Origin: Bordetella parapertussis | Lineage (GTDB): Bacteria; Pseudomonadota; Gammaproteobacteria; Burkholderiales; SG8-41 | DNA length: 64,000 bases | Reading direction: 5' to 3' | Assembly (NCBI GenBank): GCA_945901405.1 | Contig: CAMDLH010000005.1 | Location: 1 to 64,000 of the forward strand | In this document: positions 8,618-17,547 of the stretch, piece after piece | Numbering within the stretch: position 1 is the stretch's first letter | How the letters are laid out: each line of letters opens with the position of its first letter | Program-made: the position numbers and the translations under genes | Notes under the pieces: generated by a model | What the model was told of the DNA's origin: nothing | Database searches by the model: none | Seen by the model: only the letters and a program-made list of their open reading frames with translations

Positions 8618-10013
8618 GGAACGGAACGTAGAGCGAGTTTCCGCCGCGCCTTACCAACAGCGCGACGATTCGGCCCTTGTCGAATTGCCCCATCAACTGA
8701 TTGAACTGTTCGATTGTCTTCACGTCTTGGTTGTTAACCGCGAGAATCACGTCGCCGCGCCGCAAACCGGCGCGTGCCGCGGCGCCCTGCACGTTATCGA
8801 CCAACACACCGCCTTCGACCTTGAGCTCTTTGCGCTGCGCATCGGTCAGTTCCAGCAGATTCATGCCGAACTGATTTGGTGCCGCTGCCGCCGGCGGTTT
8901 CGCGCCACCGCCGCGACGCGCGGGCTTGGCGCCTTCATCCTGTAACTCCGCGACGGTGACTTGCACATCGCGTGAAGCCTTGTTGCGCCATACTTGCACT
9001 GACGCACGGCTGCCCGGCCGGGTTGCACCCACCAGCCGCGGCAAGTCGCCTGACTCTGTAACGGGTTTGCTGTCAAAACGCAAAATTACGTCGCCCGCTT
9101 CGATTCCGGCAGCATCCGCCGGTCCGCCCTTCTCCACCGAATTCACCAGTGCGCCCTGCGGTTTGGGCAGCCCGAAGCCATCGGCAAGCTCCTTGGTCAC
9201 CGGTTGAATCACAACGCCAATTCGGCCTCGCGTCACCTTGCCGCTGGAGCGCAGTTGCTGCGCGATATCGTTGGCGACATCGATGGGGATCGCGAACGAC
9301 AGACCCATGAATCCGCCCGTGCGGCTGTAGATCTGCGAATTGATGCCGACCACTTCGCCGCGCATATTGAAAAGCGGCCCGCCGGAATTACCGGGGTTGA
9401 CCGCCACATCGGTCTGTATGAATGGGACAAAATTTTCCTGCGGCAATGAGCGGCCCTTGGCGCTTACGATGCCGGCCGTCACGGTGTTGTCAAAACCAAA
9501 CGGCGAACCGATGGCCACCACCCACTCGCCTACTTTCAACTTTGCCGGATCACCGAATTTGGCTGCGGGCAATCCCGTGGCATCGATCTTGATCAGCGCT
9601 ACGTCCGTGCGGCGGTCGGCGCCGATGACCTTCGCCTTGAATTCCCGTTTGTCGGTTAGCTTGACTGTGATTTCTTCCGCCGAGGCAACGACGTGCGCAT
9701 TGGTCAAAATGTAACCATCGGCGGTGATGATGAAACCTGAGCCCAGCGACTGTGACTGAAACTCACGCGGCGCTCCGGGGTTGGGGCTGAAACGGCGGAA
9801 AAACTCAAATAGCGGATCGTTCTCGGGCACATTCGGCAATTGCGCCGTGGGGCCTCCCGTGCGCGTGCCTTGCGTGCTGATATTGACCACGGACGCACCG
9901 TGTTTTTCAACGAGTTCCGTGAAATCGGGCAACTGCGCCATCGCCTGCAACGGTACGAACAGGTACAGGGACAAGGCGAAGACACCAAACAGGGCGTTGC
10001 GTACGGTTTTCAT
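8607..10013 (-). CDS. mucD: Periplasmic serine endoprotease, DegP/MucD type
   Basis: HtrA-family protease and chaperone that degrades misfolded envelope proteins and damps the sigma-E response. It is 468 residues. An N-terminal signal peptide ends near residue 26 (LQAMAQLP). The catalytic triad is visible as His107 (TNAHVV), Asp137 (RRTDVAL) and Ser210 (GNSGGPL). Two PDZ domains follow at about 255-345 and 380-465, joined by an Ala/Pro-rich linker (KPARRGGGAKPPAAAAP). It is the fourth gene of the rpoE-rseA-rseB-mucD operon, which supports the MucD role. Confidence 0.95.
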   Translation of the reverse strand: MKTVRNALFGVFALSLYLFVPLQAMAQLPDFTELVEKHGASVVNISTQGTRTGGPTAQLPNVPENDPLFEFFRRFSPNPGAPREFQSQSLGSGFIITADGYILTNAHVVASAEEITVKLTDKREFKAKVIGADRRTDVALIKIDATGLPAAKFGDPAKLKVGEWVVAIGSPFGFDNTVTAGIVSAKGRSLPQENFVPFIQTDVAVNPGNSGGPLFNMRGEVVGINSQIYSRTGGFMGLSFAIPIDVANDIAQQLRSSGKVTRGRIGVVIQPVTKELADGFGLPKPQGALVNSVEKGGPADAAGIEAGDVILRFDSKPVTESGDLPRLVGATRPGSRASVQVWRNKASRDVQVTVAELQDEGAKPARRGGGAKPPAAAAPNQFGMNLLELTDAQRKELKVEGGVLVDNVQGAAARAGLRRGDVILAVNNQDVKTIEQFNQLMGQFDKGRIVALLVRRGGNSLYVPFRVD

Positions 10014-10034
10014 TCTGTATTCCGTTGATCCAGG

Positions 10035-11015
10035 TTAAGGTTTTTTCAGTTCGAGCGAATTGGCAATCAGCATCACGGTCGCGGCGGGCGCCTCGCCGAG
10101 CGCGGTTACTTTGTAATCACCCGTTTGCCGATTATAAATATGAACAGCTCCCTGATAAGTCAAAGGCTTGGGCGCGGCGCCTTTCGTCATGGGCTCGATG
10201 AATACCGATATGGCCGCCAGCCCATCGGAGTACACCAGATGCGCCACCGCGCCGGTGCGACCGATGATAGTGCGCTTGAGCTCCATGGTCTTGCGAAATC
10301 CCGCGGGCACTTCCTTCATCACCCAACCGGTATCCGCTGATTGATCCTGCACGTTCAGCGCGGATTGATCGGTGCGCCAGTTCTGTGATTTTGCGCGCGC
10401 GGCGTAGCGTGAACTCACCAGATCGCGATTGAACGAGCCGCCTATGTTCAATTGCGAGAAACCGAACGACTCAACCGTCTGATTGCGTTCGTTGATGATC
10501 TGCGCGCGCAGCGGCAGACCGGTCTCGGCCTCGGCGCAAAAACGGCGGCCATAGCGCAGTTTGTCCTTGGGTGTCGCGCTAACCCAAGTGCACTCAAATC
10601 CGCTGATACGATCGGTGGATTCCGTTGCAACGGTGTAGTGGCTGCTCAAATCAGATAGGTTTTCCGGCAACATGATCGGCAAATGGCGCGTGCTGCGCCG
10701 TTCGATCAGCACCGTCTTTGACCCTGGCAGATACCATGTCACATGGTCGTTCGCGCGTATCACCTCGCGTGGCGGGCCATCGAGGGTTTCAAGCCGCTCA
10801 AAGATGCCGCCCGCCTGATTGACGAAATGCACGATGCGCGATGTTTCCACCTTGCCACCATGCTGGTAAATAAACGTGCCCGAATAGTTGACGAGCTTGG
10901 ATGAATCCGCGACTTTTTTGAGCAAGGCAAGCGCATCCTGAGATGCGGCGTTATCCGCCCACAGGGGTACGGCCGCGAAACCCAGCAATACGGCGAAACA
11001 GAACTTCTTCATCAC
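10035..11015 (-). CDS. rseB: Sigma-E regulatory protein RseB/MucB
   Basis: Periplasmic protein that binds the anti-sigma factor RseA and protects it from DegS cleavage; it also senses envelope lipid or LPS signals. The 326-residue protein starts with a signal peptide (MMKKFCFAVLLGFAAVPLWA) and has the two-domain MucB/RseB layout, including the N-terminal segment YSGTFIYQHGGKVETSRIVH and the C-terminal RTGAVAHLVYSDGLAAISVFIE. It starts one base after the rseA stop. No rseC follows; mucD comes next. Confidence 0.94.
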   Translation of the reverse strand: MMKKFCFAVLLGFAAVPLWADNAASQDALALLKKVADSSKLVNYSGTFIYQHGGKVETSRIVHFVNQAGGIFERLETLDGPPREVIRANDHVTWYLPGSKTVLIERRSTRHLPIMLPENLSDLSSHYTVATESTDRISGFECTWVSATPKDKLRYGRRFCAEAETGLPLRAQIINERNQTVESFGFSQLNIGGSFNRDLVSSRYAARAKSQNWRTDQSALNVQDQSADTGWVMKEVPAGFRKTMELKRTIIGRTGAVAHLVYSDGLAAISVFIEPMTKGAAPKPLTYQGAVHIYNRQTGDYKVTALGEAPAATVMLIANSLELKKP

Positions 11016-11016
11016 G

Positions 11017-11604
11017 TCAGCGCGGTACCGGGGCTACTTGCGTGATATTCGAAACCGTACGTACGTAGGGCGCTAAGCCCTGAATGGCGGTGCTGGGTGA
11101 AATGCCTTGATGCGCGAGCAAATACTCGTTCGACTGTCCTTCGTTGGGCACGCTGCCATCGGGCTGCGCGGCTGCCAGCGCCGCAGGCGCGGTAGGCGCC
11201 AACGCAGTGGCGGGCGCAGTGGCCACGGTCGCCGGTGCAACAGCCTTGGCCAGCTCAGGTTGCGGCGTGGCCGTGGGGGCGCCGCCGGTGGACATAACAA
11301 CCCAAGCCACCATCACAACCCCCGCGACCGAAGCCGCCGCCGATACCGCGTAGGTGTAGAGTTTGCGCGCGGGCGCCGCGGTCTGACGTTGCGGCGCGAG
11401 CACGGTGGGTTCTTGCGCGAGGCGTTCGGCCATGCGGCGGTTAAAGTCCGCCGACAGCGGCGTGTCGCCACGCAGCGTGTCGCCGATCAGGTGATAGGAA
11501 TCCCAACTGTGTTGGAGGTCTGCGGCCTCACGCAGGCGCGCGATCTGCCCCTTGGCCTCGCCATCGCTGAGTTCTCCGTCCATCAGGGCTGATACTTTTT
11601 CCAT
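11017..11604 (-). CDS. rseA: Anti-sigma-E factor RseA/MucA
   Basis: Inner-membrane anti-sigma factor. The N-terminal cytoplasmic domain (residues 1-80; MEKVSALMDGELSDGEA opening, typical of RseA) binds sigma-E. A single transmembrane helix at about 84-105 follows, and the periplasmic part (about 106-195) binds RseB and is the target of regulated proteolysis. The periplasmic segment has a long Ala/Thr/Pro-rich stretch of low complexity, unlike the better-conserved N-terminus. It lies directly between rpoE and rseB. Confidence 0.93.
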   Translation of the reverse strand: MEKVSALMDGELSDGEAKGQIARLREAADLQHSWDSYHLIGDTLRGDTPLSADFNRRMAERLAQEPTVLAPQRQTAAPARKLYTYAVSAAASVAGVVMVAWVVMSTGGAPTATPQPELAKAVAPATVATAPATALAPTAPAALAAAQPDGSVPNEGQSNEYLLAHQGISPSTAIQGLAPYVRTVSNITQVAPVPR

Positions 11605-11605
11605 C

Positions 11606-12205
11606 TCACCATCTCCTGTCTTTACTGGTGCCGAGCAGCGGCCTTAGCTGGTCCGCTATGGCCTCGCGCGCGCGGAATATCCGCGAACGCACAGTACCAA
11701 TCGGACAATTCATGATGCTTGCGATGTCCTCGTAACTGAGGCCCTCGATTTCCCGCAGCGTGATTGCCGTGCGCAACTCCTCAGGCAACTGGCCGAGGGT
11801 TTGGTTCACGGATTCCGCCACTTGGCGGCTCATCATCTGGTTTTCGGGCGTATTCAGATCCTGCAATTGTTCGCCTTCTCCCATATTCTCGGCTTCTTCC
11901 GCGTCCATGGGCGTGGTGGTCGGCGCGCGCCGGCCTTGCGCCACCAGGTAATTCTTGGCGGTGTTGATACCTATGCGGTACAGCCAGGTATAGAAGGCAC
12001 TGTCGCCGCGAAAACTCGGCAACGCCCGATAAGCCTTGATGAATGCCTCCTGCGTCACATCCTCCACCTCGGTTGCATCCCGTATAAACCGGGACAGCAG
12101 CCGCGCAAGCTTGCGCTGGTACTTCGCCACCAGCAGGCCAAACGCATGCTTATCACCGTGCTGTGCGCGTTCGACCAACTGCTGGTCGACTTCGCGATCG
12201 CTCAT
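11606..12205 (-). CDS. rpoE: RNA polymerase sigma factor RpoE (AlgU)
   Basis: Extracytoplasmic-function sigma factor that directs the envelope-stress regulon. The 199-residue protein has region 2 (residues about 22-90, with EDVTQEAFIKAYRALPSFRG) and region 4 (about 130-185, with LREIEGLSYEDIASIMNCPIGTVRSRIFRAR) joined by a linker, the classic RpoE layout. It heads the minus-strand operon that encodes its own anti-sigma factor and cofactor. The upstream 12206-12404 spacer holds a sigma-E-like promoter, suggesting autoregulation. Confidence 0.96.
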   Translation of the reverse strand: MSDREVDQQLVERAQHGDKHAFGLLVAKYQRKLARLLSRFIRDATEVEDVTQEAFIKAYRALPSFRGDSAFYTWLYRIGINTAKNYLVAQGRRAPTTTPMDAEEAENMGEGEQLQDLNTPENQMMSRQVAESVNQTLGQLPEELRTAITLREIEGLSYEDIASIMNCPIGTVRSRIFRAREAIADQLRPLLGTSKDRRW

Positions 12206-12328
12206 TCCACCGTCCCTGATATCGTTATTATCCAGGTCGACCGCCCTGCCGGCCCGCTAGCCCACGAAAAGACGACAGTATACCGGTCTTTATCGCGCGC
12301 CGAGGAATGCATCGAGTCCGCGTCGGGC

Positions 12329-12356
12329 GAGAGACAGCCCAAACCGCTTTTAGTTC
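12329..12356 (-). promoter_or_regulatory. Candidate sigma-E promoter of rpoE
   Basis: Read on the minus strand, GAACTA (12356-12351), a 16-base spacer and TCTCTC (12334-12329) resemble the sigma-E consensus GAACTT-N16-TCTGA. The site lies about 125 bp upstream of the rpoE start. Autoregulation of rpoE is well known in other Proteobacteria. The -10 match is imperfect, so this is a candidate. A TATACT hexamer closer to rpoE could belong to a second promoter but lacks a good -35. Confidence 0.4.
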
Positions 12357-12404
12357 TCGCAATATCCCACAACTTGGAATTGATGGAATGTGCCAGGCTA
12401 ATTC

Positions 12405-13922
12405 TCAGCGGTTGCCATCCGCGCGTGCGCGCGGCGGGCTGATGCGCCGCTCCACATAGTCAAAGCACGTCTGGATCAACAGCGCCAGCACCGCCGCCGG
12501 CACTGCTCCGGCCAGCATCAGGCCGTGGTCGTTGACCGCCAGCCCGGCCACAATACGCTCACCGTAACCGCCCGCGCCGATAAAGGCCGCGATGGTGGCC
12601 GTGCCGACATTGATGACGGCTGAAGTCTTGATGCCGGCCAGTACCGACGGCAGCGCCAGCGGTAATTCAATCAGCCGCAGCACCGCCCGCCGGCGCAAGC
12701 CCAGCGCCGCCCCTGCCTGCCGCATACCCCGTGAAACGCTCGCCAGCCCGGTCTCGGTATTACGCACGATGGGCAGCAGCCCATACAAAAACAGCGCAAT
12801 AATCGCCGGGATGGTGCCAATCTGATCCAGCGCCGCGATCAGAAACGCCAGCAACGCCAGCGACGGTATGGTCTGCAGCACCCCGGCAAATCCCAAAATC
12901 GGCTGGCGCATTGCCTGTGAGCGCGCCGCCCATATGCCCAGTGGCACACCCGCCATCACGCTTAGCGCCAGGGATGCCAGCACCAGCACCATGTGCTGCG
13001 CGGTCAGCCGCCAGAAATCGCCGCCGAACAGCACCGAAATCCAGCCGGGGCGCGGCCCGGCCGACTTCGCGGTGGGTGACACAAAATCCGCCGCGACCCT
13101 GGCAAACGGCTGGCGATCGATCTCGGCGGCGCTATTTAACGCGATCATGCGTTCGGCCGGAATGGCGCCTTCCAGCCGCTGCAAAGCCTGCCACGTACGC
13201 GGATAGAGCCGCGGCAGATCCGCGCGGTAGATGAGCAGCGCCGCATACGGCGGGAAAAACGCGCGGTCGTCCACCAGCACTCGCAAGCCGTAGCTCTTGA
13301 TCTTGGCGTCGGTCGAGTAAATATCGATCACATCCACCCGCCCGCCGCGCACGGCTTCATAGGCCAGACCGTGATCCAGCCCAGTCGGTTGCGCCTGCAA
13401 GCCATACGCCACGCGTAATGCCGGCCAGCCATCCTTGCGGTTGAGAAATTCTTGCGACAGGCCGAAATTAAGTTGTGGATGGCGCAACAGGTCTGAAACC
13501 GTGCTCACGCCCAGCGCCGCCGCGCGCGCTTCCGTCATTGCCAACGCGTAGGTATTACTGAACCCAAGAGGCACGCCGGCCGCCAAACCATGCGCGGCCA
13601 GCGCCGCGTTCAATTCGGCCAGCGCCGGCACCTGTTTCATGCCCAGCAATTCGAAGGCGATGGTTCCGGTGTATTCCGGGTAAACGTGTATCGCCCCGCT
13701 TTTAAGCGCCGAAAACACGATGGCCGTATTGCCCAGCCCCTGCTTGTGCTCCGCGCGCGTTTCATCCGTACGGGTGATGGTTTGGGCGATGATTTCGCCA
13801 AGGATGTACGACTCGGTGAAGCGCTTGGAGCCGACGGCCACCCCGTCCGCGGCGCCCACGACCAGCGCACTGGACAGCAATGACAACATCAGCCCGTTAC
13901 GTATAATCCACTTTAAGAACAT
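12405..13922 (-). CDS. Fused substrate-binding/permease protein, quaternary amine ABC transporter (OpuB/YehZ-like)
   Basis: Likely imports glycine betaine, choline or a similar quaternary amine. The 505-residue protein joins a signal or membrane anchor (residues about 5-28), an OpuAC-type binding domain (about 30-290, opening VGSKRFTESYILGEIIAQ) and a permease domain of five or six helices (about 305-490) with the EAA loop in AGAALGLRRRAVLRLIELPLALP. Such fusions are known in the OpuF/BilE group. No ATPase gene is adjacent, so the energy-coupling subunit must be elsewhere. I start at the ATG at 13922; a TTG at 13934 is the alternative. It is last in the run that begins with the CocE-like gene. 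Confidence 0.85.
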   Translation of the reverse strand: MFLKWIIRNGLMLSLLSSALVVGAADGVAVGSKRFTESYILGEIIAQTITRTDETRAEHKQGLGNTAIVFSALKSGAIHVYPEYTGTIAFELLGMKQVPALAELNAALAAHGLAAGVPLGFSNTYALAMTEARAAALGVSTVSDLLRHPQLNFGLSQEFLNRKDGWPALRVAYGLQAQPTGLDHGLAYEAVRGGRVDVIDIYSTDAKIKSYGLRVLVDDRAFFPPYAALLIYRADLPRLYPRTWQALQRLEGAIPAERMIALNSAAEIDRQPFARVAADFVSPTAKSAGPRPGWISVLFGGDFWRLTAQHMVLVLASLALSVMAGVPLGIWAARSQAMRQPILGFAGVLQTIPSLALLAFLIAALDQIGTIPAIIALFLYGLLPIVRNTETGLASVSRGMRQAGAALGLRRRAVLRLIELPLALPSVLAGIKTSAVINVGTATIAAFIGAGGYGERIVAGLAVNDHGLMLAGAVPAAVLALLIQTCFDYVERRISPPRARADGNR

Positions 13923-13925
13923 ATA

Positions 13926-13947
13926 CGTAACCAATTGTTTTTATTAA
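13926..13947 (+). repeat. AT-rich intergenic motif, copy a
   Basis: Plus-strand reading CGTAACCAATTGTTTTTATT fits the seven-member family CGTAAGTAWTTGTTTTTA found at gene junctions in this window. Here it lies between the deacetylase gene and the transporter gene, reversed relative to both, and ends three bases from the transporter ATG. No Shine-Dalgarno sequence is evident in between. Confidence 0.5.
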
Positions 13948-13956
13948 CTATTTTAT

Positions 13957-14799
13957 TTACGGAGAAAATGGCGTACGAACGTCGTATTCCGCCACCGCGT
14001 CTTCAAGCCGCATGAACACCGCGCCGTTGTCCTTCAAGGTTCGGATCAGTTTTTCCAGCACGATCATGCGGTGCCCGCGCCCGATCACGAACGGGTGAAA
14101 GGTGTACGTGATCACGCCCCAGTCGAGGTGATCGCGCAGGTAGATGAAGTCATCCGTCCAGTTTTGCAGCACGTGGTGGGCGTTCATGTTACCGGGGAGA
14201 ATCGTAGTATTCGTGCGCACAAATTCAAAATGCGGATAGTCATCCAGCGACCAACTGATCGGCATCTCAATCAGCCGGGTAGGCTTGCCAAAAACCGCCG
14301 GTTTTTCCAGCTCGATCACATCGCCCAGCCGCACCCGGTATGGTGTGTAATCGTCGCCCATCATGCTGCTGTCGTACCTGAAATTGTGCTTGAGCAGTAG
14401 CTCCACCGAATGCGGCGACAAATCCCACGACGGCGAGCGGTAGCCGCGCGCGTAGCGTCCGGTGAGCTTGCGGATTTGCACATTGGCGCGCACCAGCCCT
14501 TCTTCCTCCTGCTCGCGAGTCATATTTGCCGGCGGCACATGCGTCCAGCCGTGGTGTCCGATCTCGTGCCCGGCGTCGAACACACGCTTGCATTGATCCG
14601 GGTAGGTTTCCAGCGTGTGGCCGGGGATATACCAACTGCCCTGCACATCGTATTTTTTCAGCAGGTCGAGGACGCGTTGGGCACCAACATTGGCACCGAA
14701 CTCGCCGCGCGAAATCGGCGACGGTGAGGTCATGCCGCGCGAAATAAACCCCGACATGGCGTCGAAGTCGAAGGTCAAGCAAGCGATGTGTCTGGGCAT
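13957..14799 (-). CDS. Polysaccharide deacetylase-fold (NodB domain) hydrolase
   Basis: A 280-residue metal-dependent amidase or deacetylase of the carbohydrate esterase 4 fold. The TFDFD motif near residues 9-13 and the HEIGHHGWTH segment near 78-87 give the catalytic Asp and the metal-binding His residues; GYRSPSWDLSP is the third motif. No signal peptide is seen, so it acts in the cytoplasm, like PuuE-type and other amide-hydrolysing members rather than cell-wall deacetylases. It lies between an asparaginase-like gene and a quaternary-amine transporter gene, which suggests catabolism of a nitrogen compound. The substrate cannot be told from sequence. Confidence 0.82.
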   Translation of the reverse strand: MPRHIACLTFDFDAMSGFISRGMTSPSPISRGEFGANVGAQRVLDLLKKYDVQGSWYIPGHTLETYPDQCKRVFDAGHEIGHHGWTHVPPANMTREQEEEGLVRANVQIRKLTGRYARGYRSPSWDLSPHSVELLLKHNFRYDSSMMGDDYTPYRVRLGDVIELEKPAVFGKPTRLIEMPISWSLDDYPHFEFVRTNTTILPGNMNAHHVLQNWTDDFIYLRDHLDWGVITYTFHPFVIGRGHRMIVLEKLIRTLKDNGAVFMRLEDAVAEYDVRTPFSP

Positions 14800-14828
14800 G
14801 TGAGGGATTATAAGTCAGCGCTGGTTGA

Positions 14829-16532
14829 TCAATGCGTATCAAAAATTGCCTGGTACTCGGCGATTTTTTCTCTGACGGCTGCTGCTTCCTTTGCCGTGGG
14901 ATTTTTACAGTCCGCCGCTGGCGGCAGCGCGCCGAGTTTCAGCAGGCACGCCATCAGCAACAAACGCGCTTTGTTCGCGGTGAGATTGCTGCCGCCGATA
15001 GTGAGTCCGTCGCGCGTGCGCGGAATAATACCTTCGGCGTTGCCGCGCCCCACGCGCACCACCGGCATGCCGCTGAACGTGGCTTCGAGCAGCGCGGCAT
15101 CAATGGGGCGTGCGACTTTCGCATTGCCCGCTTGGCCCTCGGCGACGAACCCCGCCAGCGGCGCATGCGCAAGATTGTGTGCGATGCGCGCGTGGATTTC
15201 GGCTTCGCCCTCGCTGCTGGTATCAGCACTCGCGGACATATAGCGCGCGGTTCTTGCAAAGCGCACTTCGGGCAGTGCATCGGGTAACAACCAGCCGCTT
15301 TCATCTTTGACACGCACCGGTGCCTGCGTGATTGTTCCGTTTACCCGCCGCACGCCGGTGACGCTTTGCGGCAGTCTGCGCAGATTGACCGCGGATTGAT
15401 GCGTATGCCGCCGGTTCGGTACATACGTCATCACCGGCGCACCGGGCGGATGGCCCATGCTACCGATGATGCCACCGTGGCCGCCGGTTGCCGTGTAGCC
15501 GCCGGGCCGCGCATCAGCCTTCTGCACCTCGCGCGCGGCGTAAACTAATTGATCGAGCACGGCGACCACGCCCGCCGCATTGCCGCCGTGTTCATCCATC
15601 CATGCATCCGACAATATCCAGTTCACCGAATCAACGATGTTGCGGTCGCCGTCGTTGGCAAGACTGCCGTGCGGACGCTGCGATGAATTGCCGCAGATCG
15701 GCAACGTAGTGTCGATCAAGAGATTCATCCACATCAGAGTTTCTTCGAGATTGGGGCTGCCTTCGAGCCAGATACCGCCCGCGTAGCGGCCGCTGTCCAT
15801 TGCCGCCTGCACCTGATTAACCACGCGCGCCATCATCGCGCGCGGCGGATCGCGCCACAAATGAAACGGCCGGTAGTTGAAAAAATCGTGCCCCATGCGT
15901 TCGGGCGCGATATCTCCGTTGCCGGTGTCGCTACGCTCGTTGGCGGCGAGACCCTTCTTGTATCCGCCCGAGGGCACGACGCGCACAAAATCGTAATCCG
16001 CGCGCGACGCCAGCAGATTGTTAAGTCCGCTGACTTCGCCCAGGCCGAAGCGGTCGATTTCCTCGAACAGACGCGACGCATCCGGGTAAAACGGCTGGCG
16101 CGCGAGATGCTCGGGCGCGCCGGGATAGGCAGTGTCGCCCTCCCACGCTTGGCCAGCGGCCTGGCGCGCCATGTACGGCAGCAAGTAGACGCCGTCCTCG
16201 GGCTTCAACGTCACCTCGTACACCGGCACGTCGTACGCAACGCCACGTTCGCGCGAAAATTTGCCGCCAACATCGAGATAACCATCGGGCGGCGCATACA
16301 ACTCGGCGGCATCGGCCTCCAGCGGATGTGCGCTGAACTGGCGCACGTAGACGGTGACAGGCGCCGCCAACTGCTGTGGCCGCAGGCCGTCGAAGCGCTG
16401 CGACGTTCCATCGGCGTGCGTCAGCAGCGGCAGCCCGTACTTTTCGCGCGCCTTGTTGCTGGTGACCAGCGGCACGGTGTTTTGCACCGTCGCCGTCGGC
16501 CCCGAAAAAACAACGATGCGCTTGCGTGGCAT
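14829..16532 (-). CDS. Divergent asparaginase-like protein
   Basis: A 567-residue protein whose second half resembles L-asparaginase: LEETLMWMNLLIDTTLPICG and LANDGDRNIVDSV (about residues 262-303) match the asparaginase GTDT-EE and ADG-N region. GGSNLTANKARLLLMACLLK near the C-terminus matches the family's C-terminal domain. It is much longer than the usual 330 residues, with an N-terminal half that aligns poorly. The catalytic GTDT motif reads GSPN at residues 258-261, and the N-terminal TGGT motif is also missing. Start ATG at 16532 (MPRKRIVVFSG); the frame extends further but overlaps the upstream Bug gene. It could be a non-canonical amidohydrolase. Confidence 0.68.
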   Translation of the reverse strand: MPRKRIVVFSGPTATVQNTVPLVTSNKAREKYGLPLLTHADGTSQRFDGLRPQQLAAPVTVYVRQFSAHPLEADAAELYAPPDGYLDVGGKFSRERGVAYDVPVYEVTLKPEDGVYLLPYMARQAAGQAWEGDTAYPGAPEHLARQPFYPDASRLFEEIDRFGLGEVSGLNNLLASRADYDFVRVVPSGGYKKGLAANERSDTGNGDIAPERMGHDFFNYRPFHLWRDPPRAMMARVVNQVQAAMDSGRYAGGIWLEGSPNLEETLMWMNLLIDTTLPICGNSSQRPHGSLANDGDRNIVDSVNWILSDAWMDEHGGNAAGVVAVLDQLVYAAREVQKADARPGGYTATGGHGGIIGSMGHPPGAPVMTYVPNRRHTHQSAVNLRRLPQSVTGVRRVNGTITQAPVRVKDESGWLLPDALPEVRFARTARYMSASADTSSEGEAEIHARIAHNLAHAPLAGFVAEGQAGNAKVARPIDAALLEATFSGMPVVRVGRGNAEGIIPRTRDGLTIGGSNLTANKARLLLMACLLKLGALPPAADCKNPTAKEAAAVREKIAEYQAIFDTH

Positions 16533-16543
16533 GTCAGCCAAGA

Positions 16544-17515
16544 TTATTCCGGCTGTATGCCGGCGGCCTTGATTTGCGCCGCCCACTTCTTGATCTCGGC
16601 AAGCTGAAACGCGCGGAATGCCTCCGGCGTCATTGGGCTGGGTTCCTGGCCGAGTAATCTTAGTTTGGCGGCAACGTCGGGTGCGGTAACCGCTTTGTTG
16701 GCGGCATCGTTGAGCTTGGCGATGATGGCCTTGGCGGTGCCCGCGCGCGCAAACAATCCATTCCAAACACTGATGTCAAAGCCCGGAATTTCTTCCGCCA
16801 TCGACGGAATATCAGGCGCCAGCGTCGAACGTTTTGCCGTAGTAACCGCCAGCGCCCGCACCTTGCCGCCTTGCGCCTGCGTGAGCGCCACCGCCGAATC
16901 CGCGAAGGTAAACGCGATCTGGCCGGCGATGATGTCCGTCACCGCCTGTGGCACGCCTTTGTAGGGCACTTCCACCACGGTAATGCCAGCGCGCACTTTT
17001 AATTCGGCAAGCCCGACCTGCATGCCCGCCGACGCATACGCCGCCGACAGTTGTCCGGGGCGCGCTTTTGCGTGCGCCACGAACTCGGCGAGATTGCGCG
17101 CCGGAAAATCCGCGCGCACCACCAGCATCAACGCGGAGGTAATGAAACGCGCGGCCGCATCAAAGTCTTTCACCGGGTCATAAGGCAGCTTTTTAAAAAG
17201 ACTCACATTGGCCGCCATGGCGGTGTTGCTGCCCGCGAGCAAGGTGTAGCCGTCGGGCGTGGCGCGCGCGGCTTCCACCGCGCCGATGATGCTCTGCGCG
17301 CCGGGCCGGTTGTCAATCACGATGTTTTGGCCCAGCGTCTGCTGCATGTGCAGTGTGACGATGCGCGCGATGGAATCAGGCGCGCTGCCGGCCGGGAACG
17401 GCACGATGAAGCGTATAGGGCGCTGTGGGTATTCTTGTGCCCCCGCAGTCTGCGTTGCGCCGAAAAGGGCAAGCGCACTCGCCGCGATGCGGGCAAAGCG
17501 ATGTGATTTGGCCAT
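16544..17515 (-). CDS. Bug-family (TctC-type) periplasmic solute-binding protein
   Basis: A 323-residue secreted binding protein with a signal peptide (about residues 1-26, ending GAQ) followed by the Bug opening EYPQRPIRFIVPFPAGSAPD, the NRPGAQSIIGAVEAARATPDGYTLL motif and the C-terminal segment LGQEPSPMTPEAF. Bug proteins deliver carboxylates and other small ligands, usually to TctAB-type permeases; many are orphans. No permease gene is adjacent. It sits between the CocE-like and asparaginase-like genes on the same strand with short gaps (27 and 11 bp), so its ligand is probably related to their substrate. Confidence 0.92.
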   Translation of the reverse strand: MAKSHRFARIAASALALFGATQTAGAQEYPQRPIRFIVPFPAGSAPDSIARIVTLHMQQTLGQNIVIDNRPGAQSIIGAVEAARATPDGYTLLAGSNTAMAANVSLFKKLPYDPVKDFDAAARFITSALMLVVRADFPARNLAEFVAHAKARPGQLSAAYASAGMQVGLAELKVRAGITVVEVPYKGVPQAVTDIIAGQIAFTFADSAVALTQAQGGKVRALAVTTAKRSTLAPDIPSMAEEIPGFDISVWNGLFARAGTAKAIIAKLNDAANKAVTAPDVAAKLRLLGQEPSPMTPEAFRAFQLAEIKKWAAQIKAAGIQPE

Positions 17516-17525
17516 GATAATAATA

Positions 17526-17547
17526 TCAATAAAAACAATAACTTACG
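17526..17547 (-). repeat. AT-rich intergenic motif, copy b
   Basis: On the minus strand the site reads CGTAAGTTATTGTTTTTATT. Its TAA is the stop codon of the CocE-like gene, and it continues toward the Bug start. It is one of seven related copies and is co-oriented with the flanking genes. Confidence 0.55.

Noticed and set aside
16533-16766. Upstream extension of the asparaginase-like gene
   Set aside because: It overlaps the 3' end of the Bug gene, and its sequence is Arg/Gln-rich frame-shadow composition.
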